Source: Euglena gracilis
Taxonomy: Eukaryota > Euglenida > Euglenophyceae > Euglenales
NCBI GenBank assembly: GCA_039621445.1
Contig: CP154957.1
Span: forward strand, 34,974,227-35,038,226
DNA: 64,000 nt
Direction: 5' to 3'
The first letter of the stretch is position 1; each line of letters starts with the position of its first letter. Under the pieces are notes generated by a model, which was not told the DNA's origin, did no database searches, and saw only the letters and a list, made by a program, of their open reading frames with translations. Of this stretch, positions 22,946 through 37,070 are shown piece after piece. A program made the position numbers and the translations under genes.

Positions 22946-24237
22946 CCAAGGGTCTGAAAAGCCCAATCCAATGACCTACTGCCAATGATTGATTGATTGC
23001 CAATGACCCCTAGTTTCTGGGTGCAGCAGGACTCATTCTCAATAGACAGATAGATGGACAAATCAATGAACGCATGGAAAGCAAAATTAGGATGCTGGGC
23101 GAGATGAAATGGGGACCTCCAGTTCCATTTCGTCGCCCAAGGCGTCTGTCAGTGCAAAAGGTTGATCCAAATAGAAGTCCCAGGCTGCAGATCCCCCCAT
23201 TTCATGAAGCACCATCACCAATCCCTGTCATTCCCAGCAGTACCAATTTAGACTTGGTTCAATTCCAATTGCCATCCTCCCCGTTGGGGAGGATGACCCC
23301 CTGGGTCGCATCTGCCATCCCAGCTGGTGGGATTTGGCCCAAGTTGGCTGAAGCCCAGCTGTGAGAGGGACGGACAGGTATGCCCTGGGCTACAGTGGCA
23401 CGCTGGCACTGGAATGCCTCAACATGGGGTCTGTGAGAATTGGGTGGTCCCAGCCCTCCGAGTAGTTCCATCTGTGCAAGGCCGTGGATCTTTTGGGTGG
23501 GTTTTGGCGGGTGGGGGGACTGCAACCCTTGAGCCACTCGAGGCCTGTAAGGATGGTAAGGAACAGGGAAAAATCAAATATTGTGATGCAGATTGACAGG
23601 TAGGAGGAGGGTAATCAAATCAGACCAGGGAGAGGGATATTGATTAATGATTTCAAAGAACACAAATGTGACATTGGAGGTGGGCTCGGATGTCGAGTGA
23701 CATTTTTATTTTTGCTGTGGACGTTGAGATGCATTAGCACATAGGGATTCAGCCTGACGTCATTCCTCCTGCTGGAGGTCACAAAACACAGTTCATACAT
23801 TGATTGGACCATAGCCCGCGATGAAGATGCTCGTCCAGTACTATGCCTGCAAACAAGGGTCCATTTGCCCATATATTTGGGTTGGAACAAAAACCACACA
23901 AGGGGTGTAAATTTTCGATAAATGAATGAAAAGAATGGGGGTCAAACAAGACACAACAGCGTTGATTGCTCGATTTTAAATTTCTCCTTTGAATAACCAT
24001 AAAGTGGTTGTCTGATGTTTCCCACTCCAGTCAGGATGGCCGGGGGCCATACCAACACCCAGGTGCTGATTATGCCCAACATGGCTTGAATGGCGTCGTG
24101 GGGCCTAAAATGGACAATTTTCGGGGCTTGTATGCGTTCTGGAACATGGCCCCGGCCATTGAGCCGGGGGGGGGGGGTGGCCATGCCCATCACGCTGTCA
24201 TCCACCACCCGTCACCCCCTCGTTGCAGCACCGCTCG
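22946..24237. other. no gene seen
   Basis: Ordinary-composition sequence. No domain-bearing frame on either strand. A GGGATTTGG and CCATCCTCC-rich patch near 23270-23340 has short inverted repeats only. Confidence 0.45.
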
Positions 24238-27200
24238 ATGCCTTCGTTCCCCGCCCTGGTCAGTGTGGGCCTGGCCGCCGCCCTGGCCGTTGCCGTGCTG
24301 GCGGTCGGGCTGCTCAGCGGCGCCGCGCCGGCGACGGCCCTGGCGGCGGCGGCCCCCGCGCGGCCCTGGGTGGCGCCGCCCACCGCGCTGCGGGCGGCGT
24401 GGCCTGCCCCGGCCGCTGCCCGGCCCCGGTCGCCCCGGCTGGCCGCGGGCCCGCCCCGGGCAGCGGTGGCGGTGGCGGCGGCGGTGCCCCGCGCTGCACA
24501 GCCTCTCGCCTCGGAGTTCCATCGCCTGGCCCAGCCCTTGGCTGTCATCCCCAGTTGCTGCCAAGTGACCCCTCCAATTTCTGCCTTTCAATCTTTATAA
24601 CGGTGTTCTTTGAGTCTGGGTGCTATGCTATTTCTTTCAAAATACGTTGCCCCAACTTACCGACTTCCAGTTGGCAAGTTGTCAACTTGCCAGTGAGCCA
24701 ACTTGACTGAAGCCAACTTCCCGGGAGGGAAGGTATTATCAGGATGGCCTGCACAAGTGTGGGCCGATAAAGCGACGGGCATGAAATATGCCAAGGAGCA
24801 AAAATTGCCCACCGGTTGACCCAGGTCAACAGGACATTAGCGATTTTCTGATCCCCGCAATTCATGCAAAATCTGCAGGTATCCTAAGCCTTAAAATCCA
24901 CAGGTGTCACAAGTTGACAAAGCCCAATACTTTATAGATTTTTTTTGAATTTTGCTCCTTACCGATGACAAATTTGAGTAATTTTATCGACGTTCATCTG
25001 ATGCATGTTTGTTTTCGTCGTCTCAGAAGGCAAGGGTTGCAATTGTCAATCCATTTGTGGCATTCTGCGTCAGCACTGTTCTGGCATTCGTGGCGGTGCA
25101 CAGGCGGCGGTTCTCGTACTCAGGCCACCCCCCTCGTTTGTTTTCATCTGGTGGGATATATCTGCCTTCTCGAAACCTCCGACAGTTTTCATTTTAACCA
25201 TGTTAAGGAAAGACTTCTCGGCATGATTTAGGTACCCCCTTCCCAAATACCACAAATATCAAAGATGACCCCTTAATTATAAGTTCTCACCCGTCGAACA
25301 ATAATATTACGCTTGAACCATAGGAACATTAAATCGGAACACTTGGATCCGATCATTAGATCAGAACATTATTCAGAACAATTGGATCAGGTGATCCTTT
25401 GGTCTGAGCCTCTCCCAAACAACAGCAGCTTCCAATCTCCGCAGAATTTGAAACACCTCCACACCCACCATTTGGCCCCTCAGGTTTATGGGACGCCTCT
25501 GTGCCGCCGTGCCGACTGCGTTGAACATCTGATCCACCTTTCCCGGTTTGTCTTCCACTGCAGTCTCCCGCCTGGCAATTCCTTCCCAGCCCTGTGTGGG
25601 GGGGCGTGGATGCCACACCGATGGGCACATCTTCCCGCCCCACGGCCCCGGCCTTTTCGCAGTGGGACGCCCCCCCCCAGGGTCGCCTGCCCTCACGCCG
25701 CCGCCCCCGCCGACCCCCTGGCCGTCGCCATGGCGGCCACCGCCGGCCGCAAGGCCCCGCCCAGGTCTCCTGATCGCTGCCCCCACCAGGGCGTGGCTTA
25801 AGAAAATTCTTGACTCTACCCCCGGAGGGGGGTCCAGCCAGCCAGCAGCCTTTTACTGGCCCCGGACCCCTCCCCCCCCCCCCATGGACGAGTTTTGTTT
25901 ATTTCCAGCCACCCTTTGGGTGGCTGGATGGTAACATATTTTTCGTTTTTGGAGGTGCAAAAATAGACCAAAAAATGGGTCAAAAATGGGTGAGAATGGG
26001 CCGGAAAAGGGCAAATCTGGGATCAAAAATCGATTTTTTTTTGCATAATTGGCGTTTTTTTTGGACATTTTTGCAGTTTCGATTTTTGGTGCCAGGTTTG
26101 ACAGGCCCAGTTCCAGCTGGGGGACCCCAGGGGGGAGGGGGGGTCAGCCAGCAGACTTTTCCAGCCAGCCCAAATTTTCCAGCCCCTGAGCTGGACCCCC
26201 CCTGGGGGGGGGGTTGTTAAAACGCCCCCCCCCCCAAACGCTCCCCACATCTGCACAGAGGGCTGTCCTCGGTGGTCATCGCCCCGTCCTACAACCTGGC
26301 GGTGGGGACCGCTGCCGTGGCTGGGCTGCTGGCTGCCCTGCCTGGCCCAGGGAGCGCCTGGGCGCTTTTTTCGGCGTGGCCCGATGAGCCGATGAGCCCC
26401 GACCTGTCCATCCGCGCGTCATGTGTGCGCGCGTGCATTTGAAGCCAACCCTGGCTGCCTGGCGCCCCCTGCGGGTGCTCCGGGCTGGCAGACATCCCCG
26501 CTGTCGTCTTCGGCCTCCTCGCCGCGCTGTTTGCGGTGCAGACGGGCCGGGTGAGCAGGGCGGCACTTACGCTGAACACGACGGGGAATCCAGCCAGCAA
26601 CAGCTTTCCTTTTGTTGTTGAGCGACGCCCTGCGGGAGAAGTTCTGCTTTGACGACGAGGCGCTGGAGCTGCGTCTCGGTGAGGAGCTCCGCAGCAGCGG
26701 CGAGAACATCGTGGTGGGCGGGGCGAACCGCTGGAATTACCGCACCTTTGTCAACTGGGACAGCCGGGGCAGGGCAGGAGGGTTTCCCGCAGGTTTTTTT
26801 GAAGGCGTCGACACACCGCACGGCGAGACTCCGCGTTCTGTCAGCACACCCCCATTCTCGGAGACCACAGGGATTGCAACCAAAACGAGTGGTCTGGCAC
26901 CTTTTTTTGTGGGAGACCGGGAGACGGGGCAGGAGAGCTCCAGATGGGACCCCTCCAAGCACCACTTATGATGCTGGGCGATGCTGAGCGATGCTGGAGG
27001 ATGCTGGCATTTTTTTTTGTGTATTTTGAAGAATTAAACACATTTTTAGGATAAATAAGCAATCCTTTCCTACAAATCTCTCGTGTTGTACCCATCTTTG
27101 CCATTTTGGAGCAATTTTTTTGAGCTAATTTGGGGGCCATTTTGTGACAATTTGGGCAAGTATTGGGCTAGTTTGGGTCAATTTGAGCACGTTTATGGCA

Positions 27201-28360
27201 TTTTTGGCCGTTTTGTGCTATTTTGATGATTTTTGGATCATTTTTCGCAATCTTTTGTAGGCATTGTTGAACGTTTTTGGGCTATTTTTGGTTATTTCAA
27301 GCCATTATAGGTCATTTTGGTTGCGTTTTGAGGCTTTTTGCGGTTATTTCTGCCAGGTTGGAAACGCAGATACTGGGCAAGGTGCAGATACTGGCAAGAT
27401 GCAGAAACCGGACAAGATGGAGTGGATCCAGGTACAGGAATTAGGGGAGATGCTTGTGGCCAATGGTCTAAAATTGGCTGTGGCCAACCCAAGCGGTGTT
27501 AAAGGGGCCCAAAGCAGCCAAAAGTGGCCAGAAAACAATTAGAAGCAATCAAAAAGCACATGTAGCAGTAGCTGCAAGCCAAAAGTAGCCAGAGGTTGGT
27601 GAAATTGGGGAAAAGCAGGCAAAAGTGGCCAAAAGTGCCCGAGGGTGGCCAGAAGTTGTACAAGTGGGTAAATGACCAAAGGTGGACAAAATTGGATGCA
27701 GTGGATGCCGATGCTGTGGTGGATGCTGTGGATGTCGGTGTCTGCATGGTCATGCAGGTACAGGAGTGCCAACACCGAAGGCTTCAAAGGCAATGCTGGG
27801 TGATGCTGGGCCCAACGGCATGTTGAACAAAGTTGCTTGGACCCCACCTCAGCGGCACATTTGACTTGCGAGCAGGCCCGCCCGGCCTCTGCCCCGCCCC
27901 CATCTTCCCGAGCCGCAGCTTCCCCATCCTGGTCTACTTCAAGGAGACGCAGACCCCGAAGGAGCAGTGGGGGACGGGGCCGGGGCAGTTGGACAAGGTG
28001 GGCGGCGGGCAGTGCAGGCGCTGGCCCACCCGGGGCCGGTTGATGGTGTCCGGAAAATAGTCCTGCCAATCCTTATTTTCATTGAGACTTTTTGGGGAAT
28101 TTTCCGAAGTGTTCTTTGCTGAAGGTTCCCATTGGGATCTTAATGGTAAGGACTGTGTGTGTTGCAGCCCATGGCAGTACCTTTGCCCCCCTGCCTGTGT
28201 TCATATTTTCCTTCCTTCCCGCTCCCCATCCGACTCGTGTCGTTCCCCTCTCCCTCTGTTCTGCCAGTGTCTGGGAAAAATCCATTTCTTCCCGGCGGTG
28301 TGCAACGTGGAGCAGATCTGCGAGCAGTTCGAGACCCGGGGCTGCCGGAAGGTCCGGTGA
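24238..28360 (+). CDS. DUF3119-like membrane protein, multi-exon, plastid type
   Basis: Recognised by motif order over several exons. Visible pieces: a hydrophobic then Ala/Arg/Pro-rich leader from the ATG at 24238 (about 24238-24490); LSSVVIAPSYNLAVGTAAVA (about 26261-26372); DIPAVVFGLLAALFAVQTGR (26492-26550, GTGAGC donor at 26551); LREKFCFDDEALELRLGEEL then NIVVGGANRWNYRTFVNWD (about 26623-26790); SFPILVYFKETQTPKEQW (about 27880-27999); IHFFPAVCN to RGCRKVR-stop (28268-28360). Two membrane spans, then RW.Y..F.NW, FPIL.YFKE and IHF.P, match what I recall of DUF3119 proteins of cyanobacteria and plastids. The leader could be a targeting peptide. A possible extra exon at 25027 (VAIVNPFVAF) is uncertain, and not all phases could be reconciled. 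Biochemical role unknown. Confidence 0.5.
25815..26213. repeat. dispersed G/C-flanked repeat in intron, copy 2
   Basis: It begins ACCCCCGGAGGGGGGTCCAG and ends GAGCTGGACCCCCCC followed by a G run, so the ends are roughly inverted (GGTCCAGC outward). The AT-rich core repeats AAAAATGGGTNAAAA and ATTTTTGCAGTTTCG text shared with 5085-5330. It lies inside an intron of the DUF3119-like gene. Confidence 0.45.
26970..27810. repeat. fold-back repeat, second copy, in intron
   Basis: It opens with GATGCTGGGCGATGCTGAGC units. It continues as T-rich text with TTTTGGCCG and TTTTGTG motifs to about 27345, then A-rich text with CAAAAGTGGCC motifs (about 27500-27660), and closes with GATGCTGGGTGATGCTGGGC (about 27700-27810). 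The layout is the same as 21227-22490 and here both GATGCTGGG ends are visible. Confidence 0.6.
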
Positions 28361-28981
28361 CTGATGGACCGGCACCGGCCATTCGGCAGGCGTCCCCGAC
28401 AGCTGCGGTGCGTGACGTACAGGGGGTGGGACTCCCTCTAACAGCAAGAACACAGAAGCAAATCCAGTATGGTAGGGATTTAGGGCACATTTTTTTTCAT
28501 TTATTGAACAATGCGGTGTCCTTCCAGTTGCATGCTGCATATGTGGGGGGCACCCCTGTAGGAATTGGAAGAGGGGAAGGTGCTCGGGTTGGGACATATG
28601 GTGCCCGGCCGATTCCATGTCAGAGCAGCAAGGATTGTTCAGTGGGGGCTCAGACCTGCAACCTGCGATGCGTCTTGGCTTCTGTGCCCAGCATATAAGG
28701 GGTTCGCATCGACGTCTACCTGAATAGTGCCACTGCATAGAGAGGTCAGGGGACGATGTGCATCGATGAATCCGCTGAAAGTGAAGGTGGGCGGTGATGG
28801 AATTGGAGGTGAAGGGAGACATTGAGTGTACCACACCATGTGCCGTGTCGTTCAGAGTCTGAGACGTGTAAGGGCCGGTGCTAACCAAAACTGCAGGATT
28901 TAGAGAGGTTGCGCATGGACATTTTGGCTGAAACACACCTTTACAGGTCTGTTTGGTTTCTTTTTAATCGGCTCCACAAAT

Positions 28982-29200
28982 TAGAGATTTTTTTCTCAAA
29001 GTTTGGTGACCCATGGGGGGGGTGGGTGGTTTCGGGCCAAGCACTCCCTCCCAGGGGGGTTGGGCCGAGTGGGAACCCTGCCAGAGGTGGGGTTTTCCTT
29101 CATCCGAGAAAATTTTTGGACCCCAGGATTGACCCTCCAAAATTGGGTCCCCCTGGTGGGTGGGACCAGACCCCCCTCCCCAGGTCCTAAAAAATACCTG
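28982..29200. mobile_element. hAT-like MITE, degenerate copy 4
   Basis: The left end TAGAGATTTTTTTCTCAAAG and right end CCTAAAAAATACCTG resemble copies 1-3, with the G/C-run interior shortened. CACAAAT follows on the right and precedes on the left at similar distances, but an exact 8-bp duplication is not clear, so the ends are approximate. Confidence 0.45.
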
Positions 29201-30087
29201 TGACACAAATTTGAACTCAATTTACTTAAAAATCAAGAAGTTTTTGTTGGCGGTCTAATTATTTTAACATCACCGTCCAAATGAGGGCCACTTCAGATGA
29301 GAGGCATCCCAACCCCATCTCCTTTGACCGGGAGGTCTAGACTGACCCAGGAGACCCCATCAGGATTTTCGTGGTTTGTCCTTAAGGCTTCAAAATGCTA
29401 TTTGGACTTTTTTTTTGTTGAAATTTTGCTGCCCCAGCAAATTTCAATGCCAAGTTGTGGGTGGGGTCCCTCGAGTCGCAATTGTGAACCGTGTTCCAGC
29501 TGCCAGCTTTTTTTTGGAAACTTGAGCACTGAAGACTGAGAATCACGAATCCTGTGCATCTCCTCTTTCCTCCTCCTCAGTTGATGCAGTGGCCAGAAAA
29601 GTCTCCACCAGTGCCTGTCATCCACCGCCCCCCTCATATATCCGCTACCGAACGCAATCCTACTGGACCAGTACACGCCTCCTCTTTCTACACGCCTCCT
29701 CCTCATTCTAAACGCTTGCCTTCATGTCAATGGGAAGTGCCATTATTTTTTTTTCCTGGACCCCCTCACCACCAAAAGTGGCCCAGTTGAAAGTGTGGGA
29801 TTTCTCCCAAAACGTGGAGAAAGGTATAGGTTTCTACCAACCTGGACCTCCAGGGGTGCTCCAGCGCTCCCCCTTTGGCTGTTTGACAGTTTGTTCAAAG
29901 ACAGTCGGCCTCCAGCAGTAGACATGCAAGAGACGTACAACAGGGATTCACAAACTGGACCGGAACACACAGGGCTGGGTGCATTCCTAATGGGAAAAGA
30001 GACATTGCAGAGCCCAGTGCATAGCCTTTGGGAGAAAAAAGTCATTAATGGGGAAAATTCGTCCATGGCTTTGTCCAAAATCCTGAG

Positions 30088-30240
30088 AAAAACCCGATAA
30101 ACCCGACAAAACCCGAACACCTAAAAATTTTTGCAATGATTTTTTGCAAAGAAAAACAGATTTAGGTGTTATCAGGTTTGTTGGGATTTGTCGGAACCCA
30201 CAATTCCAGAGGGCCAAAAAGTGTTGTTGGGATTTGTCGG
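30088..30240. repeat. palindrome with GGGATTTGTC repeats
   Basis: ACACCTAAA (30117) pairs with TTTAGGTGT (30160). Outside it, AACCCGACAAAACCCGA faces TTGTTGGGATTTGTCGG twice. Likely a small fold-back element. A related block lies near 31470. Confidence 0.4.
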
Positions 30241-31709
30241 GATTTGTCACGGGAGGTGCTTGGTGCTGACCCGAATGGGCCGGTGGGGATTGGGGAGGGG
30301 GCACAGGGAAGGTCACCATTGGGGGATGGCGACCACGAGCACCTTGAACCGAGCCAAAACTAAAATCCATTTCCCATACAGACATGTTGCAGGGTCTATT
30401 ATCATAAATGCTTGCCCCCCCCCCCCCGTGCCTTATCCAACCACACCACCCTGGTTGAAATGAATCTTGGCTTTTTTAACGACCCCCCACATTGTAGACA
30501 AATATTGGTGGTCCTTGGACAATAGAGTTGGCATGCTATGTAATCGAAAGAATTTTTGCAAGGAAGTTCACTTTAGGATTCCAAGTTTCCACAATTCGTG
30601 GCAATTCCTGTCTGGAGGTAGTTTCCAGCACCAGGGTGGGGGGCAATTGGTCATAGATCAAATTTGTTCAGACAAAATTGGTTGGCCAAAAAACTGCCCA
30701 AATATTACCGGACCCTTTTAAGGATTCTGTCCATTTTTTCACTGCCTCTCCAAAAACGGCACAGGTCGTAACTGGCTCCATCAGCACACACGTGTCTTTC
30801 GACATTTGTTTGGGAATGGTCGCTGCATCTTGTCGAACTGTGTGCTTCTTGCATCTCCTGAAAAAGCTTCCCAAACAGCTGATTTCTGGTGTATTCTGGT
30901 TTCTTTCTTTGGACTCAATCCAAACAATTGGAGGAGAGGAAAATAAGGCTTGTATGGCGTTTGACCAAAATGCCGTGAGTTAGATCCCACTCATCACCAC
31001 ACTTTAAAGTTGGCGAACCGCCCATTTTTTTCCAGACCGATTTTTGAAGGGTGCCCAAATATTTCCAGGCCGTTTTGAGAAAAGTGCCCAATGCTTTCAT
31101 AACCAATTTTGTCCGAACCAGTTTTTTCTATGACCAATTCCCCCCCTCTGTATATCTCACCTGTAAAATAACCCCTGTCCTTTGTTCACAATCCTCCCCT
31201 CGTATCAACAGCTGTCCCCATCGTCAGAGACAAATGTCAGGGGTTTCTCGAAAGATATATGGAATGCACATTCAATCCTGCCGATGTAAGGAGGAGCAAT
31301 TTGCTGCCTGCAATCTGCTTAAAATGAGTCCCACACTCCAGACAAGGTAGTGATATGATTTCTATGTCATAGGTGAACCACATTGTGTTCAACACACGTC
31401 ATTTGTCTTGAATCTAACCCTTGCAAAATCATGTGGCCGGGACCTCGCATCCAGTGTTCAAAGCCGGACAATCCCGACAAATCCCGACAATTCCCAACAA
31501 TTCCCGGCACCACCACCAAAATGCCACGTGTCTGGAGGTGCTTGGCCAGCACCCCGCGGGGTCTGGCTGAGGGTTATCATGCTGGCTGTGTCACTGCCTG
31601 AATTGAATGTCTCTCCCCGGTTTCTGTTCTACAGCCTCGCCCATCAATGTGCTGCCGGTTGTGTTGAGGCCGTGCACGTCCCCTGGCCCCAGGGGGAGGA
31701 GGGAGCCCC

Positions 31710-34789
<3,080 letters not shown>

Positions 34790-35173
34790 CGTTCGCTCCA
34801 TGACCAAAAGTTCGGTCTCTGTCTTTCCACCAGTGGTGCAGTTTTCTTTGCGGCATGCTGCTGTATGTTTTCTCCTGTGATGCACACTTCATATCTGTTC
34901 CCTTCTTGCAAAGTGCTTCTGGCAGGGATTCAAAAGGTGTAAGTGTGAAATTATGATTGGGAATGGTTTGCATTCCTCCACCCAAAATGAGATCTGGGTC
35001 TATTTTTCGGTCCGTTGCTGTAAACCTCCCGGTGGGGGTATTATTTTGAATATTTACTTCCGGGCCCCAAAAAATTCTCCGGGTTCATTATTGCCAAATA
35101 AAATGTCTTCCTCCCTTTTCGGCTTGCCTCGCGGGAGACGATTATACCTGTTTGCGCACAAAGCCAAGCACCG

Positions 35174-35490
35174 ATGACCATTCGGGCTCCGCACTGCGAG
35201 ATGGTGAGGTCCTGCTTTTCTTGCCGGCGGTTCTGTTCTGGTGTGTTTGTGCGTGCGCGGGGGGTGCTTCTTACTGCTTTTTGTTTCCGGAGTTGGCTGA
35301 TTCCTAATTCTGCCCTTCGACCTCAAGAGTACTGCCGGGAAGTCTGACCAGGGAGGAAATGACCATGAGGGCAGAGCACAAGAGGGGGGCGAGATCCTGC
35401 TTTGTGTGCCGGCTGTGTTGTTGTTTGTGTTCTTTTTGGCGGGGTGCTTCTTACTGCGACTTTGGTGCCGGAGTTGGCGATGAAGTGCTC
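35174..35490 (-). repeat. DIRS terminal blocks, two tandem copies
   Basis: Two ~115-bp blocks (35174-35303 and 35375-35490) share GATCCTGCTT or GGTCCTGCTT, GCCGGC, GGGTGCTTCTTACTGC and CCGGAGTTGGC. They are reverse complements of blocks at 40395-40525 and 44757-44860. They mark retrotransposon ends: the 35.4-kb block and the 40.4-kb block form inverted terminal repeats around copy A. Confidence 0.65.
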
Positions 35491-35689
35491 CCCGACGCCG
35501 ACTTGGCGAAGGTGAACCGCAAGGACTCCCCGGCTGGTGTGTAGGGGCGCTTCTGGCGCCCCCCCTTCGGGTCAAACTTCCCTATACGTCAAGTGACTTA
35601 CCTTCTTATTCCTGTGACTGATATTTACAGAATCGCAATGGACTGGCACGACAATCACGCGGCTTACATCCATGTTCTGTCTGATTGTA

Positions 35690-36020
35690 GGCGGGCGCAC
35701 GGTAGTTGCCTGGTTCGTGGTGCACCGGGGGGGGCTCTTGAGGTGCCTGGGGGCTTTTTTTTTTGTTGCTGAATCCGCCCCCCAATCTCTAATGGCTTGT
35801 TTTTTTCCATTTCCCCCCATTCACTCGTCCCCTGGAATTCCAACGTGTAATCAACGTGCCTGCCCCATGGGGGTGATCCTGTCAAGATTCCATCAACAAT
35901 GACCCAACACAACTGCCACCCTGTGGGATTGCAAAAGTTTTTGACAAAATGATGGTAGCCCCCCCCCCATGTGGAATGGGTGACCCCCCCCCCTCTGTTT
36001 CCCCCTCATTTTCACCTCTG
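35690..36020 (-). pseudogene. second DIRS 3' end fragment
   Basis: Text near 35690-35850 (GGTTCGTGGTGCACC, GTTGCTGAATCCGCCCCCCA) repeats, with divergence, that at 36155-36290 (GGTTCGTGGTCCACT, GTTGCTGAATCCACCGCCCC). It corresponds to the end of the recombinase region and the sequence after it. A remnant of another insertion or a tandem duplication. Confidence 0.45.
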
Positions 36021-36199
36021 GTGCTTCCCGGGCATGTTCGGGTTCGCGAGCCTTTGTCCCGGCTGGAAATCCTCACACTGCGATGGAGTGACAGAGAGTG
36101 AAATTCATGTTCTGCACAGTCACCCGGCTGCGCGCACGGCCCTTACCCCTCCGTTGCCCTGGTTCGTGGTCCACTGATAGGCCGGGGCCGGGACTGGAC

Positions 36200-37070
36200 T
36201 GGTACTGCGCATGGCACCTCGGGGGCAATGTGCTTTTCAAATTTTTTCGTTGCTGAATCCACCGCCCCCAATCTCAAATAATGGGCTGAAAATGCTGTGG
36301 AATTTTTCCATTTCCCCAGTTCACATACCTCCTCACTGGACAATCCCAATTTTTTGTAATCAAAACCCCTGCCCCCCTGGTGCTGTGGGCTTTCCAATGG
36401 GAAATAGGAATTCCAAAAGTGCCCAACAACTCCTTTGTCAAAGAGTTGATTCTGTTGGAGGACAAGGGTTTTTTGCCATCCAAACTCCACAACAATGGGG
36501 CACCCTGTGGGGATGAAAGATGTTCTCTTCACATATTCTCTCATCAAATTATATGGACTCAAAGATGGTAGGGAATCAAGCTTCAACATCTGCTCCCACT
36601 TTGGTGAAGGCCAACACTTTCTCCTGACCAAAATGAAGATTTTTCCCCCACCACTGAAATGGTCCTCTGTGTCCTTGCCAGGTCCACCCCCCTGTGAAGA
36701 GCCAAAAGTCTGAAGGACAGAATGATTCTCCACCTCAATTCCATAAGGGACATTTCAGAGACCTGGGTATTGCTCTGCAATTTCCTCAAAATGGGTAATG
36801 GGTCCCAAAAAACAGCATACCTCTGAACTGAACGATTCCATTCCTTTTTAACTCTGCTCAGTAAAGGGTGAAATCTGATGGACTCCAACCCAGGTAAAAA
36901 CTGCAGAGAGGCATACGCACATCGAGCATCAGCTTGTGAAAGTTTGTGCAGGTCCAAAATGGCAGTGGCCAGCTCCATCTTGGAGACTTGCAAGGGCTCC
37001 AATCATTTCTGCTGTAAAATTACAAACAGTTTTCTGAATGCACTGTCATAACGTTTCAGGGGTCCCAAAC
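36200..37070 (-). pseudogene. DIRS copy A tyrosine recombinase
   Basis: It follows the TGA at 37003 in the same frame (EPLQVSKMELATAILDL). Catalytic-type motifs visible: LALHRGVDLARTQR (first Arg region), AHSTRGAGVLITK (HxxR, about 36362-36390) and, in a shifted frame, GKWKNSTAFSAHYLRLG with the Trp and the nucleophile Tyr. An indel in an A run near 36355 separates the last two. DIRS recombinases insert circular DNA by strand exchange. Confidence 0.72.

Larger units (their letters stand above)
28361..31709. other. intergenic; a decayed MITE and a palindrome
   Basis: No frame shows domain signal. Contents noted separately: a degenerate MITE (28982-29200) and a stem-loop with GGGATTTGTC repeats (30088-30240). 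The same GGGATTTGTC motif appears inverted at 31465-31505. A C run sits at 30415. Confidence 0.5.
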
